Assembly (NCBI RefSeq): GCF_016234775.1
Contig: NZ_JACRAH010000018.1
Coordinates: 1-64,000 of the forward strand
Reading direction: 5' to 3'
Source: Aquabacterium sp.
Lineage (GTDB): Bacteria; Pseudomonadota; Gammaproteobacteria; Burkholderiales; Burkholderiaceae_C
Length of the DNA stretch: 64,000 nt
The notes beneath the pieces were generated by a model that worked only from the letters and a program-made list of their open reading frames with translations, was not told where the DNA came from and made no database searches. A program made the position numbers and the translations under genes. Each line of letters begins with the position of its first letter. The first letter of the stretch is position 1. Of the stretch, positions 38,054-47,448 are shown in pieces.

Positions 38054-39553
38054 TCATGACTTCACTGAATGGCACCCGGTTTTCTCAAGAACATCAAGTG
38101 GAATATATTTCCTGGAGAAAACCTTCACCCCCGATTTTTTAGAATAAATAAGCAAGTCAGGCGGAAAAGGACAATCGTATTTATTGTACGACTTCACCAC
38201 CTCTGAACTCTGAAGCGCCTGAGAATATACATCAAGCGTAACAACAAAGTCAGGTCGCCTGAACTCCACATAGGCTGGAGGAATTGCGCCAATTCCATAG
38301 TCCGCGCGCTCTTCAGGCACCTTCAATGGATGATATCGAATAGCCTCGGGGTCGGCGAGACCAAATGCATCGAACACAGGCCCTTTAAAACCATACCCAA
38401 TCCCTCCAATCTCTGTGGTGGCAAGCGTGCATGTTGGGCAAACCTCACTCAAACCAGATGCGACCTTTATGTAATATGGCACCCGCATGTTCACGTGCCC
38501 CTCTCGATTAGCAGGGCCAAAATACACAAGCAAGCCCCAAGCATAAATGCATGACCCAAAAATAACCACATAACAGGCGACACGCTGCATCAACGCATTC
38601 CGTTGCTTGGAGGCCAGTAGCAAGAGACCTATAGGAAACGATAGCAAACACAAATACCACTCGAATAGGATCGATCGGCTTAATGCCCACGCAGCGAACA
38701 AGAAACCTGCATAAATCAACAGCGCGTCTGACAAAGATGGTCGCAGACGAGACTTGAGCAGATGAAAGACCGAGGCCAAACTAGCGAAGACCAACACCAG
38801 AGCCAAAAACTTCCAACGCAGTATGCCCGCAGCATTCTGAATACTCTTCTGAAGTGGGAAGCCATACCCAATTGATTTGGCCTTTGCAGCATGAGGAAAA
38901 ATGCTTCCAAACCACAGAACATCGAGAAGACAGATGATGGCAAATGGACTTGCCCACAAGATGATTCTCAATCGCTGATTCTCACTCCTAACAACATAGA
39001 CTATTACCAACAACAAAAGTAGAACAAGCTCAATACGGAAGCCCGCCGCCACAGATATCAGCGCAACCATATACTGATACTTTTGCTCACACCAGAACAC
39101 AATAGCCCAAGAGAGCAAGCAGCACGCAATGGCAGTTTCCATACCGCCCGATGCCGCCAACAAGAAAGCTGGAAGCATGGCCAATACGGTGATGACCGAC
39201 ATTACTCGACTACCGGCATTTTTGTAAACCAGCAAAGTCAGTGCAATGGACGTGAAAACAATGGCTCCCCCCTCGACGACTCGAATCGCCACCCCGGGAG
39301 AAAACCACGCGAGCGCCATAGAAAGCAGTAGCACATACCCTGTCGAGGAATCCGCCTTGAAGTGATCCCCCAAATTGAAATAGGGCTGACCGTGCTCCAG
39401 GAAATTTCGAGCAATCCGCATATGGATATACGCATCATCAAAAAACATCCATTGAGTGGCAAGCGTGGCGATCAACAGACCAACAACAAGGCCCAAGCCG
39501 ATTACGAACACCTCACGTCGATTCAATGACAGTCTTGGAAACTTGATCTGCAT
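38054..39553 (-). CDS. GT-C-like multi-pass membrane glycosyltransferase
   Basis: This 499-residue protein has about ten membrane helices, and an early extracytoplasmic loop contains FFDDAYIHMRIARNFLEHG, where the paired Asp residues and the following FNLGD resemble GT-C lipid-linked sugar transferases. The SGGMETA motif in the next loop is also typical. The soluble C-terminal part (about 350-499) is probably periplasmic. GT-C enzymes use polyprenyl-phosphate sugars, so it may decorate LPS or capsule outside the inner membrane. No exact family can be named. The gene is AT-rich compared with its neighbours. Confidence 0.7.
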   Translation of the reverse strand: MQIKFPRLSLNRREVFVIGLGLVVGLLIATLATQWMFFDDAYIHMRIARNFLEHGQPYFNLGDHFKADSSTGYVLLLSMALAWFSPGVAIRVVEGGAIVFTSIALTLLVYKNAGSRVMSVITVLAMLPAFLLAASGGMETAIACCLLSWAIVFWCEQKYQYMVALISVAAGFRIELVLLLLLVIVYVVRSENQRLRIILWASPFAIICLLDVLWFGSIFPHAAKAKSIGYGFPLQKSIQNAAGILRWKFLALVLVFASLASVFHLLKSRLRPSLSDALLIYAGFLFAAWALSRSILFEWYLCLLSFPIGLLLLASKQRNALMQRVACYVVIFGSCIYAWGLLVYFGPANREGHVNMRVPYYIKVASGLSEVCPTCTLATTEIGGIGYGFKGPVFDAFGLADPEAIRYHPLKVPEERADYGIGAIPPAYVEFRRPDFVVTLDVYSQALQSSEVVKSYNKYDCPFPPDLLIYSKKSGVKVFSRKYIPLDVLEKTGCHSVKS

Positions 39554-39650
39554 GACAGCCCACCAAAAAAATGCCCATTAAAACTCACGGCGCCTCACAA
39601 CGGAGGGTGCCTGCAATTTGCATCAATGAGTTACCTTGTTGATGCCGTAC

Positions 39651-41120
39651 TCATACCTTGACCTTTTTCAGATACAAGTCAAACCCAAGCTTGAGCGATG
39701 AATGCCTGAGCCGACCAAAATGGCGCGCGTGCAGCCTCAACAGCACCGCCCGCATGGCTCGATTCAAAGTCAGCTTCTTGAGCGACGGCGTGATGGAGCG
39801 CCCGTTATCCATCCAATCCAACTCGGCGGCAGGTATTTGCTGGCGAGCCAACATCTCCTGTGGCGGCCACTCGATATGCAGCGGATCCATGCCCTGCTCC
39901 ATGCGAGCACGGACCGCTGAAGGCGCATGAAATGCGATACAGCGTTGACGAACTTCCGCTTGCAATCTCAGCGCAGCGTCATCCTTCGCGGCCAATTTGA
40001 TGCAAACATCCAGGAAGTCCTCTGCCGAGTGTGAGCGCAGCACATCGGCATAGCTGTATCCCGACGAGCCGCCTTGTATCGCCGCTACCAGGCCCCCACG
40101 CATCAACGCCTCAGGGAACGCCGTGCCGCCTGGCCAGGGGTAGCTGTCAATGTAGTACGCGCAATCGTTGAGCAGCTTGAGATACTCGTCGCGGGGTACC
40201 GCCTTCATCATCTGCACACGCTGCCCGCCCCGCATGCGCAAAGGCCACCACCAGTAATCTCTGCTATCGGGGCCAATGATCTTCAAACGAATGCTTTGGT
40301 CGCGCCGAAGCAGCTCCATCAACACCACTGGCAGGGAGTGTCCACGAAAGGGTTTGTACTTGAAGGCCGTACCGCCGGTGAACGCATACCCGCCCTGCCC
40401 GCCACCATCCGGCCGCTGCAGAGGGGGGGCGATGGGAATACCCACAAAGGTGGAGCGTTGCTCAGACTGGCGCTGCGCTCGCAAAGCCCATCCATAGGCG
40501 CTGATCTCAAACACCTTGTCGGCGACACCTATCGCAGCTGAAAAAGCGTGATCAGCGTGATTCATGAACCCCACAAACAGACTGGGCTTCACTTGCTTCG
40601 CCAATCGAACGGCCAGCGCAGCGGCCACATCGTCAGGGTGAAGATGCAAGATGACACGGTCATAGCCTGCCATCTTGGTCGCCCAACGGACAACCCGTGC
40701 GCTGATCGGTTGATCGATCAAGGGAACCTCTACTCGCGCCGGATCCACCGCCAGAATGCCGCCAGCCTCAAGCGCCGTTGTGGGCCATGTCATGAGCACA
40801 TCTGGTGGCTCAGCAGCCTCGGTGATCAGCGACCTCATCAACGGCGAATGCCCGCCATTGCGAAACACCGCAGACGCCACCTGCAACTCGCGCACCGGTC
40901 CATCAGACACATCCAAGGATGCTGGTACATCCAACTTATCGAGCAGGATGAGCTCCAGATCATCGAGGCGATAGATGCCGCAAAAGTTCACCCACAGGTA
41001 GCGGCCAAGCCAGACCGCCAGCGTCAACGCATGTTCAAAGTCAGGCTCCTGCCGGATGACCTCCAACAGGTCGGCCACAAAGGCCTGCGCACGCGCCTGG
41101 AGTGCGGTATCACCCTTCAT
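39651..41120 (-). CDS. GT-B-like glycosyltransferase of unclear family
   Basis: This protein of about 489 residues lies in a coupled operon of glycan genes. The C-terminal half has a GT-B-like donor domain: GIPIAPPLQRP, then YAFTGGTAFKYKPFRGHSL, LKIIGPDSRDYWWWPLRM and YIDSYPWPGGTAFPEALMRGG. The N-terminal half (about 1-190) has an unusual DVLMTWPTTALEAGG segment. No known EX7E site is obvious. ATG 41120 overlaps the stop of the GT2 gene (ATGA), so the two are translationally coupled. Function is inferred only from context. Confidence 0.6.
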   Translation of the reverse strand: MKGDTALQARAQAFVADLLEVIRQEPDFEHALTLAVWLGRYLWVNFCGIYRLDDLELILLDKLDVPASLDVSDGPVRELQVASAVFRNGGHSPLMRSLITEAAEPPDVLMTWPTTALEAGGILAVDPARVEVPLIDQPISARVVRWATKMAGYDRVILHLHPDDVAAALAVRLAKQVKPSLFVGFMNHADHAFSAAIGVADKVFEISAYGWALRAQRQSEQRSTFVGIPIAPPLQRPDGGGQGGYAFTGGTAFKYKPFRGHSLPVVLMELLRRDQSIRLKIIGPDSRDYWWWPLRMRGGQRVQMMKAVPRDEYLKLLNDCAYYIDSYPWPGGTAFPEALMRGGLVAAIQGGSSGYSYADVLRSHSAEDFLDVCIKLAAKDDAALRLQAEVRQRCIAFHAPSAVRARMEQGMDPLHIEWPPQEMLARQQIPAAELDWMDNGRSITPSLKKLTLNRAMRAVLLRLHARHFGRLRHSSLKLGFDLYLKKVKV

Positions 41121-42103
41121 CGTGCGACGATGCGCTTGAGCGCAAACAAGGGCGCCAGCAACCAGGGCCACGCCGCATAGGTCAACATCCGCATGCGCTT
41201 GTAGCCACTGACCCGATGTGCCCGCCAGGCGATCACAACTTTGGCCCCGACATCCGGTGCCTCAAAAACATTCCGAATGAACTCGGTCAAGGCAATCTCC
41301 CGGTCAAGCCAGGGCCCGACGATGTTTTCACATCCAGCCACACGTGCGTCAGACTTCAAGAGCGCAGCTTCGATCAGTGCATGCCTGTTATTGCTCAACA
41401 GTCGACGAATCGTGTCCTTGGCATGAAGCGTGCGTACTCGCCCTGAAAGCCCCCCTCGCCGATATTTCACCAGCGGTTCGGCGATCGTGATGCACCCGCC
41501 TGCACAAATGGCGCGAAACACCATGATCAAGTCCTCAGCACAAACGCCCGAGGGCAACGGGCCAAAACGATCAAACAAACGACGCGTCCACGCCTGCGCA
41601 GCACCGATCACATGCGGACGGCGATCAAGCCAGTCTTGCACCGTTCGATAAGCGCCCAGATCGGTAGGGACGATCACACCATGGGTTTGCCCCTGGTGAT
41701 CGAGATCTACAAGCTGCGATGACACCAAGTCCGGGCGACAGCCGGCCTGCACCCAGGCTTGCGCAATGCGTTCGCAGCGTGTGGGCAAGGAAACATCGTC
41801 ACCGGCCGCAATCACGATCATCTCGCCTTTCGACAAAGACACGGCGTGACTGATGTTGGCCCCGATGCCCAGATTGCGAGGGTTACGATTGAAAATGACG
41901 CGATGCGGGCCACTGTAGCCCTCCAGCGCAGCTTGAATACGCGCCGCTGACGCATCCGTGGACGCGTCATCAGAAACAATGATTTCCAGCGGCGAGTATG
42001 TCTGAGCGAGTGCACCCGTCACCGCCTCAGCCACTGTATCCTGCTGGTTGTAGGTGATCAGAACAAGTGACAGCAAAGGCCGGTCATTCACTTCAGTGAT
42101 CAC
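41117..42103 (-). CDS. GT2-family glycosyltransferase
   Basis: This GT-A enzyme of about 328 residues has LSLVLITYNQQDTVAEAV, EIIVSDDASTD and NLGIGANISHA followed by MIVIAAGDDVSLP (DXD-like), and GVCAEDLIMVFRAICAGG. It is similar to O-antigen and capsule GT2 enzymes. The start is read as GTG 42103, because GGAG lies 8 bases upstream. GTG 42109 is two codons earlier. It lies 14-20 bases after the FkbM gene. Confidence 0.85.
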   Translation of the reverse strand: MITEVNDRPLLSLVLITYNQQDTVAEAVTGALAQTYSPLEIIVSDDASTDASAARIQAALEGYSGPHRVIFNRNPRNLGIGANISHAVSLSKGEMIVIAAGDDVSLPTRCERIAQAWVQAGCRPDLVSSQLVDLDHQGQTHGVIVPTDLGAYRTVQDWLDRRPHVIGAAQAWTRRLFDRFGPLPSGVCAEDLIMVFRAICAGGCITIAEPLVKYRRGGLSGRVRTLHAKDTIRRLLSNNRHALIEAALLKSDARVAGCENIVGPWLDREIALTEFIRNVFEAPDVGAKVVIAWRAHRVSGYKRMRMLTYAAWPWLLAPLFALKRIVAR

Positions 42104-42123
42104 GGGCACGGCTCCGTCGTCGC

Positions 42124-43221
42124 TCAGCGGGGCACAAAGAACATCACGGTTTCGTAGATGCTCTCGGTGTAGTGCCGCACATAAATATCGTAGTCATCAC
42201 GGATGGCCAGCACCTGCTCGGGAATCTGCCAGAACGGCGCATGGCCACCGGCATAGTGGTAAATGGCCACGGCCAGGACAGGGTGCGCACGCGCAATCGT
42301 TTCCTTGGCACCAGCCAACGCAAAAGGCTCTGCACCTTCAATGTCCATCTTCAGGAAAGTCGGTGCTGGCAAATCCATCTCATCAAGGCGTCGAACCTCG
42401 ATCTCGACCGAACCATTCTGGGTGATCACAGAGCCTGAACCGGCAGGCTCGAAGCACAGACGCTGAGACTCCGACGACAGGCCAAACGGATGCACGGCCA
42501 CTTTGCTCAGGTGCTTCAAAGCCTGGCTGCATTTCGCAAAATTGGCAGGCTCGGGCTCAAACAGTTGAACGCTGTTGAAGTCGGGGCATCGCTTGATGAA
42601 TTCCTGCGTGGTGAACCCATCGAACCCACCTACGTCAAAAAACGTCTCACCGGCGGGCTTGAGCCCCAGGAAATCCTCGAAATACTGCAGATGCTCACGG
42701 TGCGTGAAACCGCGCAGCAATTCGATATCGCCCTTGAGTCTAAAGCTGACAAGCTTGCTGAATACCCGGCGCGACTCCTCGTCCTTGAGGCGCGCAAAAA
42801 TCCATTCGTATCGATCGCGGTGGGCTTCGAAGTCCGCCGCGAAGCCCTCGTTGAAGACGATTCCCGTCAAGTCCAGCCCGGACCAACGCGCAAAAGCGAA
42901 ATAGTCCAGCGACCTTACCGGCAAGCTCGACAGCTTGTCTTGCACAGACAGTGGCCGCCCACCCGACAGGACCAACACCATGGCCCCTTCAGGCACATCC
43001 GCCGTACGAACAACAGGCAAGCCCAGGTATTGAGCGTCTTCGCAAAAATCGTCAACAACACCATCAATCGGCAGTTGCGCGATCACCTTGCTCGCGTAAA
43101 CATTGCGCCCGAACACAAAGCGCTTGATCGAACGGTCACCGCCGCAGAAGTCGCGACAAAAGGCCTGCGCAGCCTCCACTCTGGCGGCCTCGCCAACCGC
43201 GGATACCAGCAACTCAGCCAT
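42124..43221 (-). CDS. FkbM-family SAM-dependent methyltransferase
   Basis: This protein of about 365 residues has a C-terminal FkbM methyltransferase domain (about 170-340): ETFFDVGGFDGFTTQEFI (SAM-binding glycine loop), VQLFEPEPANFAKC, and FLKMDIEGAEPFALAGA. The N-terminal 150 residues appear to be a separate domain often seen with polysaccharide-linked FkbM enzymes. It probably O-methylates a surface sugar. ATG 43221 overlaps the stop of the oxidoreductase by 8 bases, so the two genes are coupled. Confidence 0.85.
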   Translation of the reverse strand: MAELLVSAVGEAARVEAAQAFCRDFCGGDRSIKRFVFGRNVYASKVIAQLPIDGVVDDFCEDAQYLGLPVVRTADVPEGAMVLVLSGGRPLSVQDKLSSLPVRSLDYFAFARWSGLDLTGIVFNEGFAADFEAHRDRYEWIFARLKDEESRRVFSKLVSFRLKGDIELLRGFTHREHLQYFEDFLGLKPAGETFFDVGGFDGFTTQEFIKRCPDFNSVQLFEPEPANFAKCSQALKHLSKVAVHPFGLSSESQRLCFEPAGSGSVITQNGSVEIEVRRLDEMDLPAPTFLKMDIEGAEPFALAGAKETIARAHPVLAVAIYHYAGGHAPFWQIPEQVLAIRDDYDIYVRHYTESIYETVMFFVPR

Positions 43222-44386
43222 TGGAGACCTCCACCCACTGTTTCGTCTGCGAAGACAACGCGATGGCCTCCAGCAACTCGATTCCCTCCAGCGTACTGTC
43301 AACGCCAAACACGTAAGGTGTCTCCTGGAAATGACCCGACTCTTGATAGCTCAATAGTGCATCGGCCACGTCGTAGTAATAGTTGCCAAACGCCTCAATG
43401 AAGCCCGCAGGATGCCCGGCCTTGAAACGTGTATACCTGTTGGCATTGGCGATCTTGATGCGCGGGCTGGCGCGGTCAACCTGCAAGCGCTCGCCATCCT
43501 GACGCGCAATCTGCAGTTGTTCCGGATTTTCCTGAACCCAGACGGCCGAGCCGTGCTCGCCATACAACTCGACCTTCAGACCATTGCGATGCCCCAAGGC
43601 CGTCTTGGTGAACCAGACGTTGCATTGCAGGTCGTTGGTGTATTGCGCCATGCACGACACAGTGTCCATGATGCCGGGGAAGTTGCCATACGACTTGGTC
43701 GTCGCCACCACACTCTGTGGCCGCTCGCCCGTCAGGAAGAGGGCCATCATGTGCAGGTGGACGCCAAGATCCAGCGACACGGTGGGCACCACACCATCCT
43801 GCAAGCGCCAGCCTTGCGGCTTGAAAGGTTGACCATGCTCATCGACCTTGAGGAAGCCTTCCTGAGGCATCTCGATCCGCATCTGCTGGATACGCCCGAA
43901 ACGGCCTGAGGCCACCATGTCCTTGAGCTCTCGCAAAATCGGGTAGCCAGTGTAGTTGTAGGTCACCGCGAGGAATCCACGGTGCTCGGCAACCAGCGCT
44001 TGCAGCGCCTTGGCTTGCTCCGAGCACGAAACCAGGGCTTTCTCGCAGATCACTGCCAGATCCTGCTCCAGACAGTGCCGAACTTGCTCGAAATGCTGAT
44101 TGGTCGGCGTCAGGATGACGATGGCATCCAGATTGGCCCGCTCATGTGCGATCAAGGTCTCCAGATCCGGATAAGCCTTGGCGACATCCAACCCATAGGC
44201 AGCAGCAGAAGCCAGGTTTTCATCGTGATGCCGGCTGAAGCAGCCTGCGACCAGTTCGAAGCGCTGGTCAAGCTCGATCGCAATCCGATGTACACGCCCT
44301 ACGGCTGACTGATAGGCGCCCCCCAGAAAAGCAACCCGCAGCTTGCGAGGCGACTGGGCCGCCGCGATTTTGTCTGACAAGGTCAT
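43214..44386 (-). CDS. Gfo/Idh/MocA-family sugar oxidoreductase
   Basis: This 390-residue NAD(P)-dependent oxidoreductase has the N-terminal Rossmann loop LRVAFLGGAYQSAVGRVH, in which the usual GxGxxG is degenerate (GGAYQS), and the catalytic lysine in VICEKALVS, where the typical EKP proline is alanine. The C-terminal domain ends in GVDSTLEGIELLEAIALSS. It may oxidise a nucleotide sugar, for example to a 3-keto intermediate. The start is ATG 44386, with GGGGAG five bases upstream. An in-frame GTG/ATG pair at 44392/44389 overlaps the preceding stop. Confidence 0.8.
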   Translation of the reverse strand: MTLSDKIAAAQSPRKLRVAFLGGAYQSAVGRVHRIAIELDQRFELVAGCFSRHHDENLASAAAYGLDVAKAYPDLETLIAHERANLDAIVILTPTNQHFEQVRHCLEQDLAVICEKALVSCSEQAKALQALVAEHRGFLAVTYNYTGYPILRELKDMVASGRFGRIQQMRIEMPQEGFLKVDEHGQPFKPQGWRLQDGVVPTVSLDLGVHLHMMALFLTGERPQSVVATTKSYGNFPGIMDTVSCMAQYTNDLQCNVWFTKTALGHRNGLKVELYGEHGSAVWVQENPEQLQIARQDGERLQVDRASPRIKIANANRYTRFKAGHPAGFIEAFGNYYYDVADALLSYQESGHFQETPYVFGVDSTLEGIELLEAIALSSQTKQWVEVSNG

Positions 44387-44388
44387 CA

Positions 44389-45579
44389 TCACTCCCCTAC
44401 CTGCTGCTGGATATCCAATCGCTTCATGCGCACATACTCATGAAGCTTCGGGGTGTGCGTGAACATCTGATCCGCGCTGGCGTATTCATGGAAGGTGATA
44501 GCCAGCTTGTCAAACGGTGCAACACCCACCGACTCGCCACTGTTTTTGAGTGGCACGACCTCCAGATTTGAACCCGGAAAGTCACACGAGAACGACTGAA
44601 AGACCAATGGCTGCGCGAACGAAATGGTATGCCGGCCAATGCTGCGGGGGGCAGCAGACAAATCAGGCATGCGCAACTCCTCGCCAATGAATGGCTGCAC
44701 GAACATATCCGTGTAATCAATGCCCTCAGAACGCTCCACCAGGCCACCATACAGATCGCCAGGGCATCGGCGCATGCACTCAATGATCCAGAAATCACGA
44801 CCATTGCTGATGAACTGCGTGTGCAACAAACCATCGACCAGATCGAGCCGCGCAATCAAATCGTTCATCGCCTCCCGCACGCCCTCGCGCACGTGGTCAG
44901 GCAGCCTCGACGGGTAATTCGAGCAATTGACCTGATACGGATACACCGTACAGAACTCGTCAACAAAGAAATCTACCGCCACCTTGCCGCCCTTGATATA
45001 GGCAGAGTGGCTATACAGATCACCCTCAACAAAATTCTCGATCACCGCACTGGCGGAACGCGAAGCCGCCATGGCAGATCGCACAGCAGCATCCAGCGAT
45101 GCCGCGTCTTCAACCTTTGTGACGCCACGGCCACTGAAACTATCGACCGGCTTGACCAGCAACGGAAAACCACTGTCGGGCAAGGCATAGGGCTCATCAG
45201 GTCGGACCCAAATTGCCCGCGGCGCAGGCGTGCCACACGCATTGGTCACCCCCCGAAAACCGTCTTTGGTATGGAGTTTCTCTGCAACCTCAAAACGATC
45301 GAAGCCCGGCAAGCCGATTTGATCGGCCACCCATGCGCCCGACATGTAGGAATAATCGTTACACGTTGGAACAATGTAATCAAAGCCTTCCGCCTTGACC
45401 AGCTCAAGCAACGCCTCACGCTTCGAGTAATCGACGAAAAAGGAAGCGTCTCCATATTGATGGCAAGGATCTGACGGGGCACTGCCGCACACAGACACGT
45501 GGATCCCTCGGCGCTTCAAACGAAACAACATCGGCGCAGCGCTGAAACTGCTACCAATCAAAAGTGCTCTTTTATTCAT
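44389..45579 (-). CDS. ATP-grasp domain protein
   Basis: This 396-residue ATP-grasp enzyme begins with ALLIGSSFSAAPMLFRLKRRG and has FPLLVKPVDSFSGRGV (nucleotide loop) and a C-terminal metal region with FWIIECMRRCPGDLYG. ATP-grasp enzymes form amide or similar bonds through acyl phosphates. Here, with an Idh-like oxidoreductase and a methyltransferase, one candidate role is attaching an amino acid or amine to a uronic acid. That is inference only. It starts a coupled five-gene set (44389 down to 39651). The region upstream (45580-45796) is divergent from the DUF4254 gene. Confidence 0.75.
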   Translation of the reverse strand: MNKRALLIGSSFSAAPMLFRLKRRGIHVSVCGSAPSDPCHQYGDASFFVDYSKREALLELVKAEGFDYIVPTCNDYSYMSGAWVADQIGLPGFDRFEVAEKLHTKDGFRGVTNACGTPAPRAIWVRPDEPYALPDSGFPLLVKPVDSFSGRGVTKVEDAASLDAAVRSAMAASRSASAVIENFVEGDLYSHSAYIKGGKVAVDFFVDEFCTVYPYQVNCSNYPSRLPDHVREGVREAMNDLIARLDLVDGLLHTQFISNGRDFWIIECMRRCPGDLYGGLVERSEGIDYTDMFVQPFIGEELRMPDLSAAPRSIGRHTISFAQPLVFQSFSCDFPGSNLEVVPLKNSGESVGVAPFDKLAITFHEYASADQMFTHTPKLHEYVRMKRLDIQQQVGE

Positions 45580-45796
45580 TGTGCGGTTGCCCGAATATTG
45601 CGGCTGTTCTTGCAGCCCTGTCGGCTCGCCGACGTCCCTCAGGCCTCGTTCCCCGGGCCAGCCCGCAAGTGTATCGCAGCCGTCTTTGGGCACCGCACCT
45701 GGCACCAGAAAGGCGCAACGGTTCGCACGCGGGGGTTTGGACCGATAATCCGTGCTGCGCTCCTGCGGCCACCACTCTTCCACACACCTTACCGAC

Positions 45797-46468
45797 ATGG
45801 CATTGCCTCCACAGCTCGCGGCTCAAGTGATCAGCCTTCATGACAGCACCCTGACCTCGGCAGGCGGCCCACCGGTTTCTCAGCCCTCGGCGCTCACGGG
45901 CACAGCATCTGACGCCGCGCTCTGGCACTGGATTGGCACCAATCACTACTTCAACAGCAAGCTGTGGGCCGAAGAAGATCTGGCGCGCCGCACCACGGTC
46001 GGTGACAGCGAAATCGCGTTGAACAAACGTGCCATCGACAAATACAACCAGGCCCGCAACGATGCGACCGAACGCGTGGATGAAATCCTGCTGACCGAGC
46101 TGGGTCTGGTCGATGCGACCTCGGCTCAAACAGACGCGCCGGTATCGAAAGTGCCCGCCAATGCGCGGCTGAACAGCGAAACGGCTGGCAGCATCATCGA
46201 CCGCATGTCCATCATGGCGCTGAAGGTACACGCCATGCGCGTGCAAACCCAGCGTGCCGACGTGGATGACACCCACCGCAACAGCAGCCAGGTCAAACTG
46301 GAAAAGCTGCTCCAGCAGCGCGCCGACCTGGGCGCCTGCCTTGACGCCTTGATCTCGGACACGCAGGCAGGCCGCGCCTACTTCAAGGTTTACCGTCAGT
46401 TCAAGATGTACAACGACCCGCGCTTCAATCCGGCACTCGTGGCTGAGCGCGCCAAGTCCGGCGCCTGA
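45797..46468 (+). CDS. DUF4254 protein
   Basis: This 223-residue protein belongs to DUF4254, whose members sit in LPS loci of proteobacteria. Visible are HYFNSKLWAEEDLARR, IALNKRAIDKYNQARND and RVDEILL, giving a mostly helical fold. Function is not established. It overlaps the waaC start at the TGATG junction and may be a partner of heptosyltransferases. ATG 45797 is chosen because the upstream 15 codons have no family sequence. No strong Shine-Dalgarno is visible. Confidence 0.85.
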   Translation: MALPPQLAAQVISLHDSTLTSAGGPPVSQPSALTGTASDAALWHWIGTNHYFNSKLWAEEDLARRTTVGDSEIALNKRAIDKYNQARNDATERVDEILLTELGLVDATSAQTDAPVSKVPANARLNSETAGSIIDRMSIMALKVHAMRVQTQRADVDDTHRNSSQVKLEKLLQQRADLGACLDALISDTQAGRAYFKVYRQFKMYNDPRFNPALVAERAKSGA

Positions 46469-47427
46469 TGCGCGTTCTCGTTGTCAAGACCAGCTCCATG
46501 GGCGACGTCGTCCATGCCTTGCCCGCCATCAGTGACATGGCCGCTGCCATTCCGGGCATCGAAATAGACTGGTTGGTCGAAAAAGGCTTTGCAGCCATGC
46601 CGGCCCAACACCGAGCTGTTCGCCGGGTCATCACACTGCAATGGCGCAAATGGCGCAAGTCTCTGCGTACCCCGGAGACCCGCATCGCCATCCGTGCGTG
46701 GCGGCAGGACATGGCCCTGCAACGCTATGACCTGATCATCGACATGCAAGGCCTGCTCAAAAGCGCGGCGTTCGCCTGCTTTGCCGATGGCCCACGAGGT
46801 GGCTACGACCGCCACAGCATCAGAGAGCCCCTGGCATCGTTGCTATATCAACGCAAGGCTTCGGTCTCGCGCAAACTGCATGCGGTAGATCGCTGCCGCA
46901 ACCTGTGCGCGCAGTTGCTTGACTACGCCCTGCCCGCATCCCCTCCGGACTTCGGCCTTCAGCCCGCATCTCAAGCCTGGACGCCTGGCCAAGGCCCGTT
47001 CGCCGTTCTGATCCCCTGCGCAAGCCGCCCGGAAAAACTGTGGCCACAAGCGGACTGGGTTGCCGCAGGGCTGGCGCTCAGAAGCCGCGGCTGGAGCGTG
47101 GCCGTCATGTGGGGCAGCCCAGAAGAACAACGCCTGGCGCAAGCCATTGCAGACAAGATCGGTGGGCAGGTGCCCCCTTTCCTGACCGTCGCTCAAGTTT
47201 CCGACACACTGGCACAAGCTCACATCGTGGTCGGACTGGATACCGGCATGAGCCACATTGCCGCCGCGCACGGCCGCCCAACCGTCGGCATTTACTGTGA
47301 TCACGAGCCCGGCTTGGCCGGATTGACCGGATCTGGCCCTGTCCGCAGCCTTGGCGGCAAAGGTCAAGTACCCAACCTCCAAGACGTCACACAGGCCATC
47401 GATGCTGTGCTCAATGAGCGCGGCTGA
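46468..47427 (+). CDS. waaC: LPS heptosyltransferase I
   Basis: This 319-residue GT9 enzyme adds the first L-glycero-D-manno-heptose to Kdo2-lipid A. The N-terminus MRVLVVKTSSMGDVVHALPA, the central LIIDMQGLLKSA and the C-terminal ADP-heptose site DTGMSHIAAAHGRPTVGIY are standard. Length matches WaaC. It is translationally coupled to the DUF4254 gene and lies 21 bases before msbA. This order (waaC then msbA) puts heptose addition and lipid A export together. Confidence 0.92.
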   Translation: MRVLVVKTSSMGDVVHALPAISDMAAAIPGIEIDWLVEKGFAAMPAQHRAVRRVITLQWRKWRKSLRTPETRIAIRAWRQDMALQRYDLIIDMQGLLKSAAFACFADGPRGGYDRHSIREPLASLLYQRKASVSRKLHAVDRCRNLCAQLLDYALPASPPDFGLQPASQAWTPGQGPFAVLIPCASRPEKLWPQADWVAAGLALRSRGWSVAVMWGSPEEQRLAQAIADKIGGQVPPFLTVAQVSDTLAQAHIVVGLDTGMSHIAAAHGRPTVGIYCDHEPGLAGLTGSGPVRSLGGKGQVPNLQDVTQAIDAVLNERG

Positions 47428-47448
47428 ACCGCTTTTTTGAATGAACTC

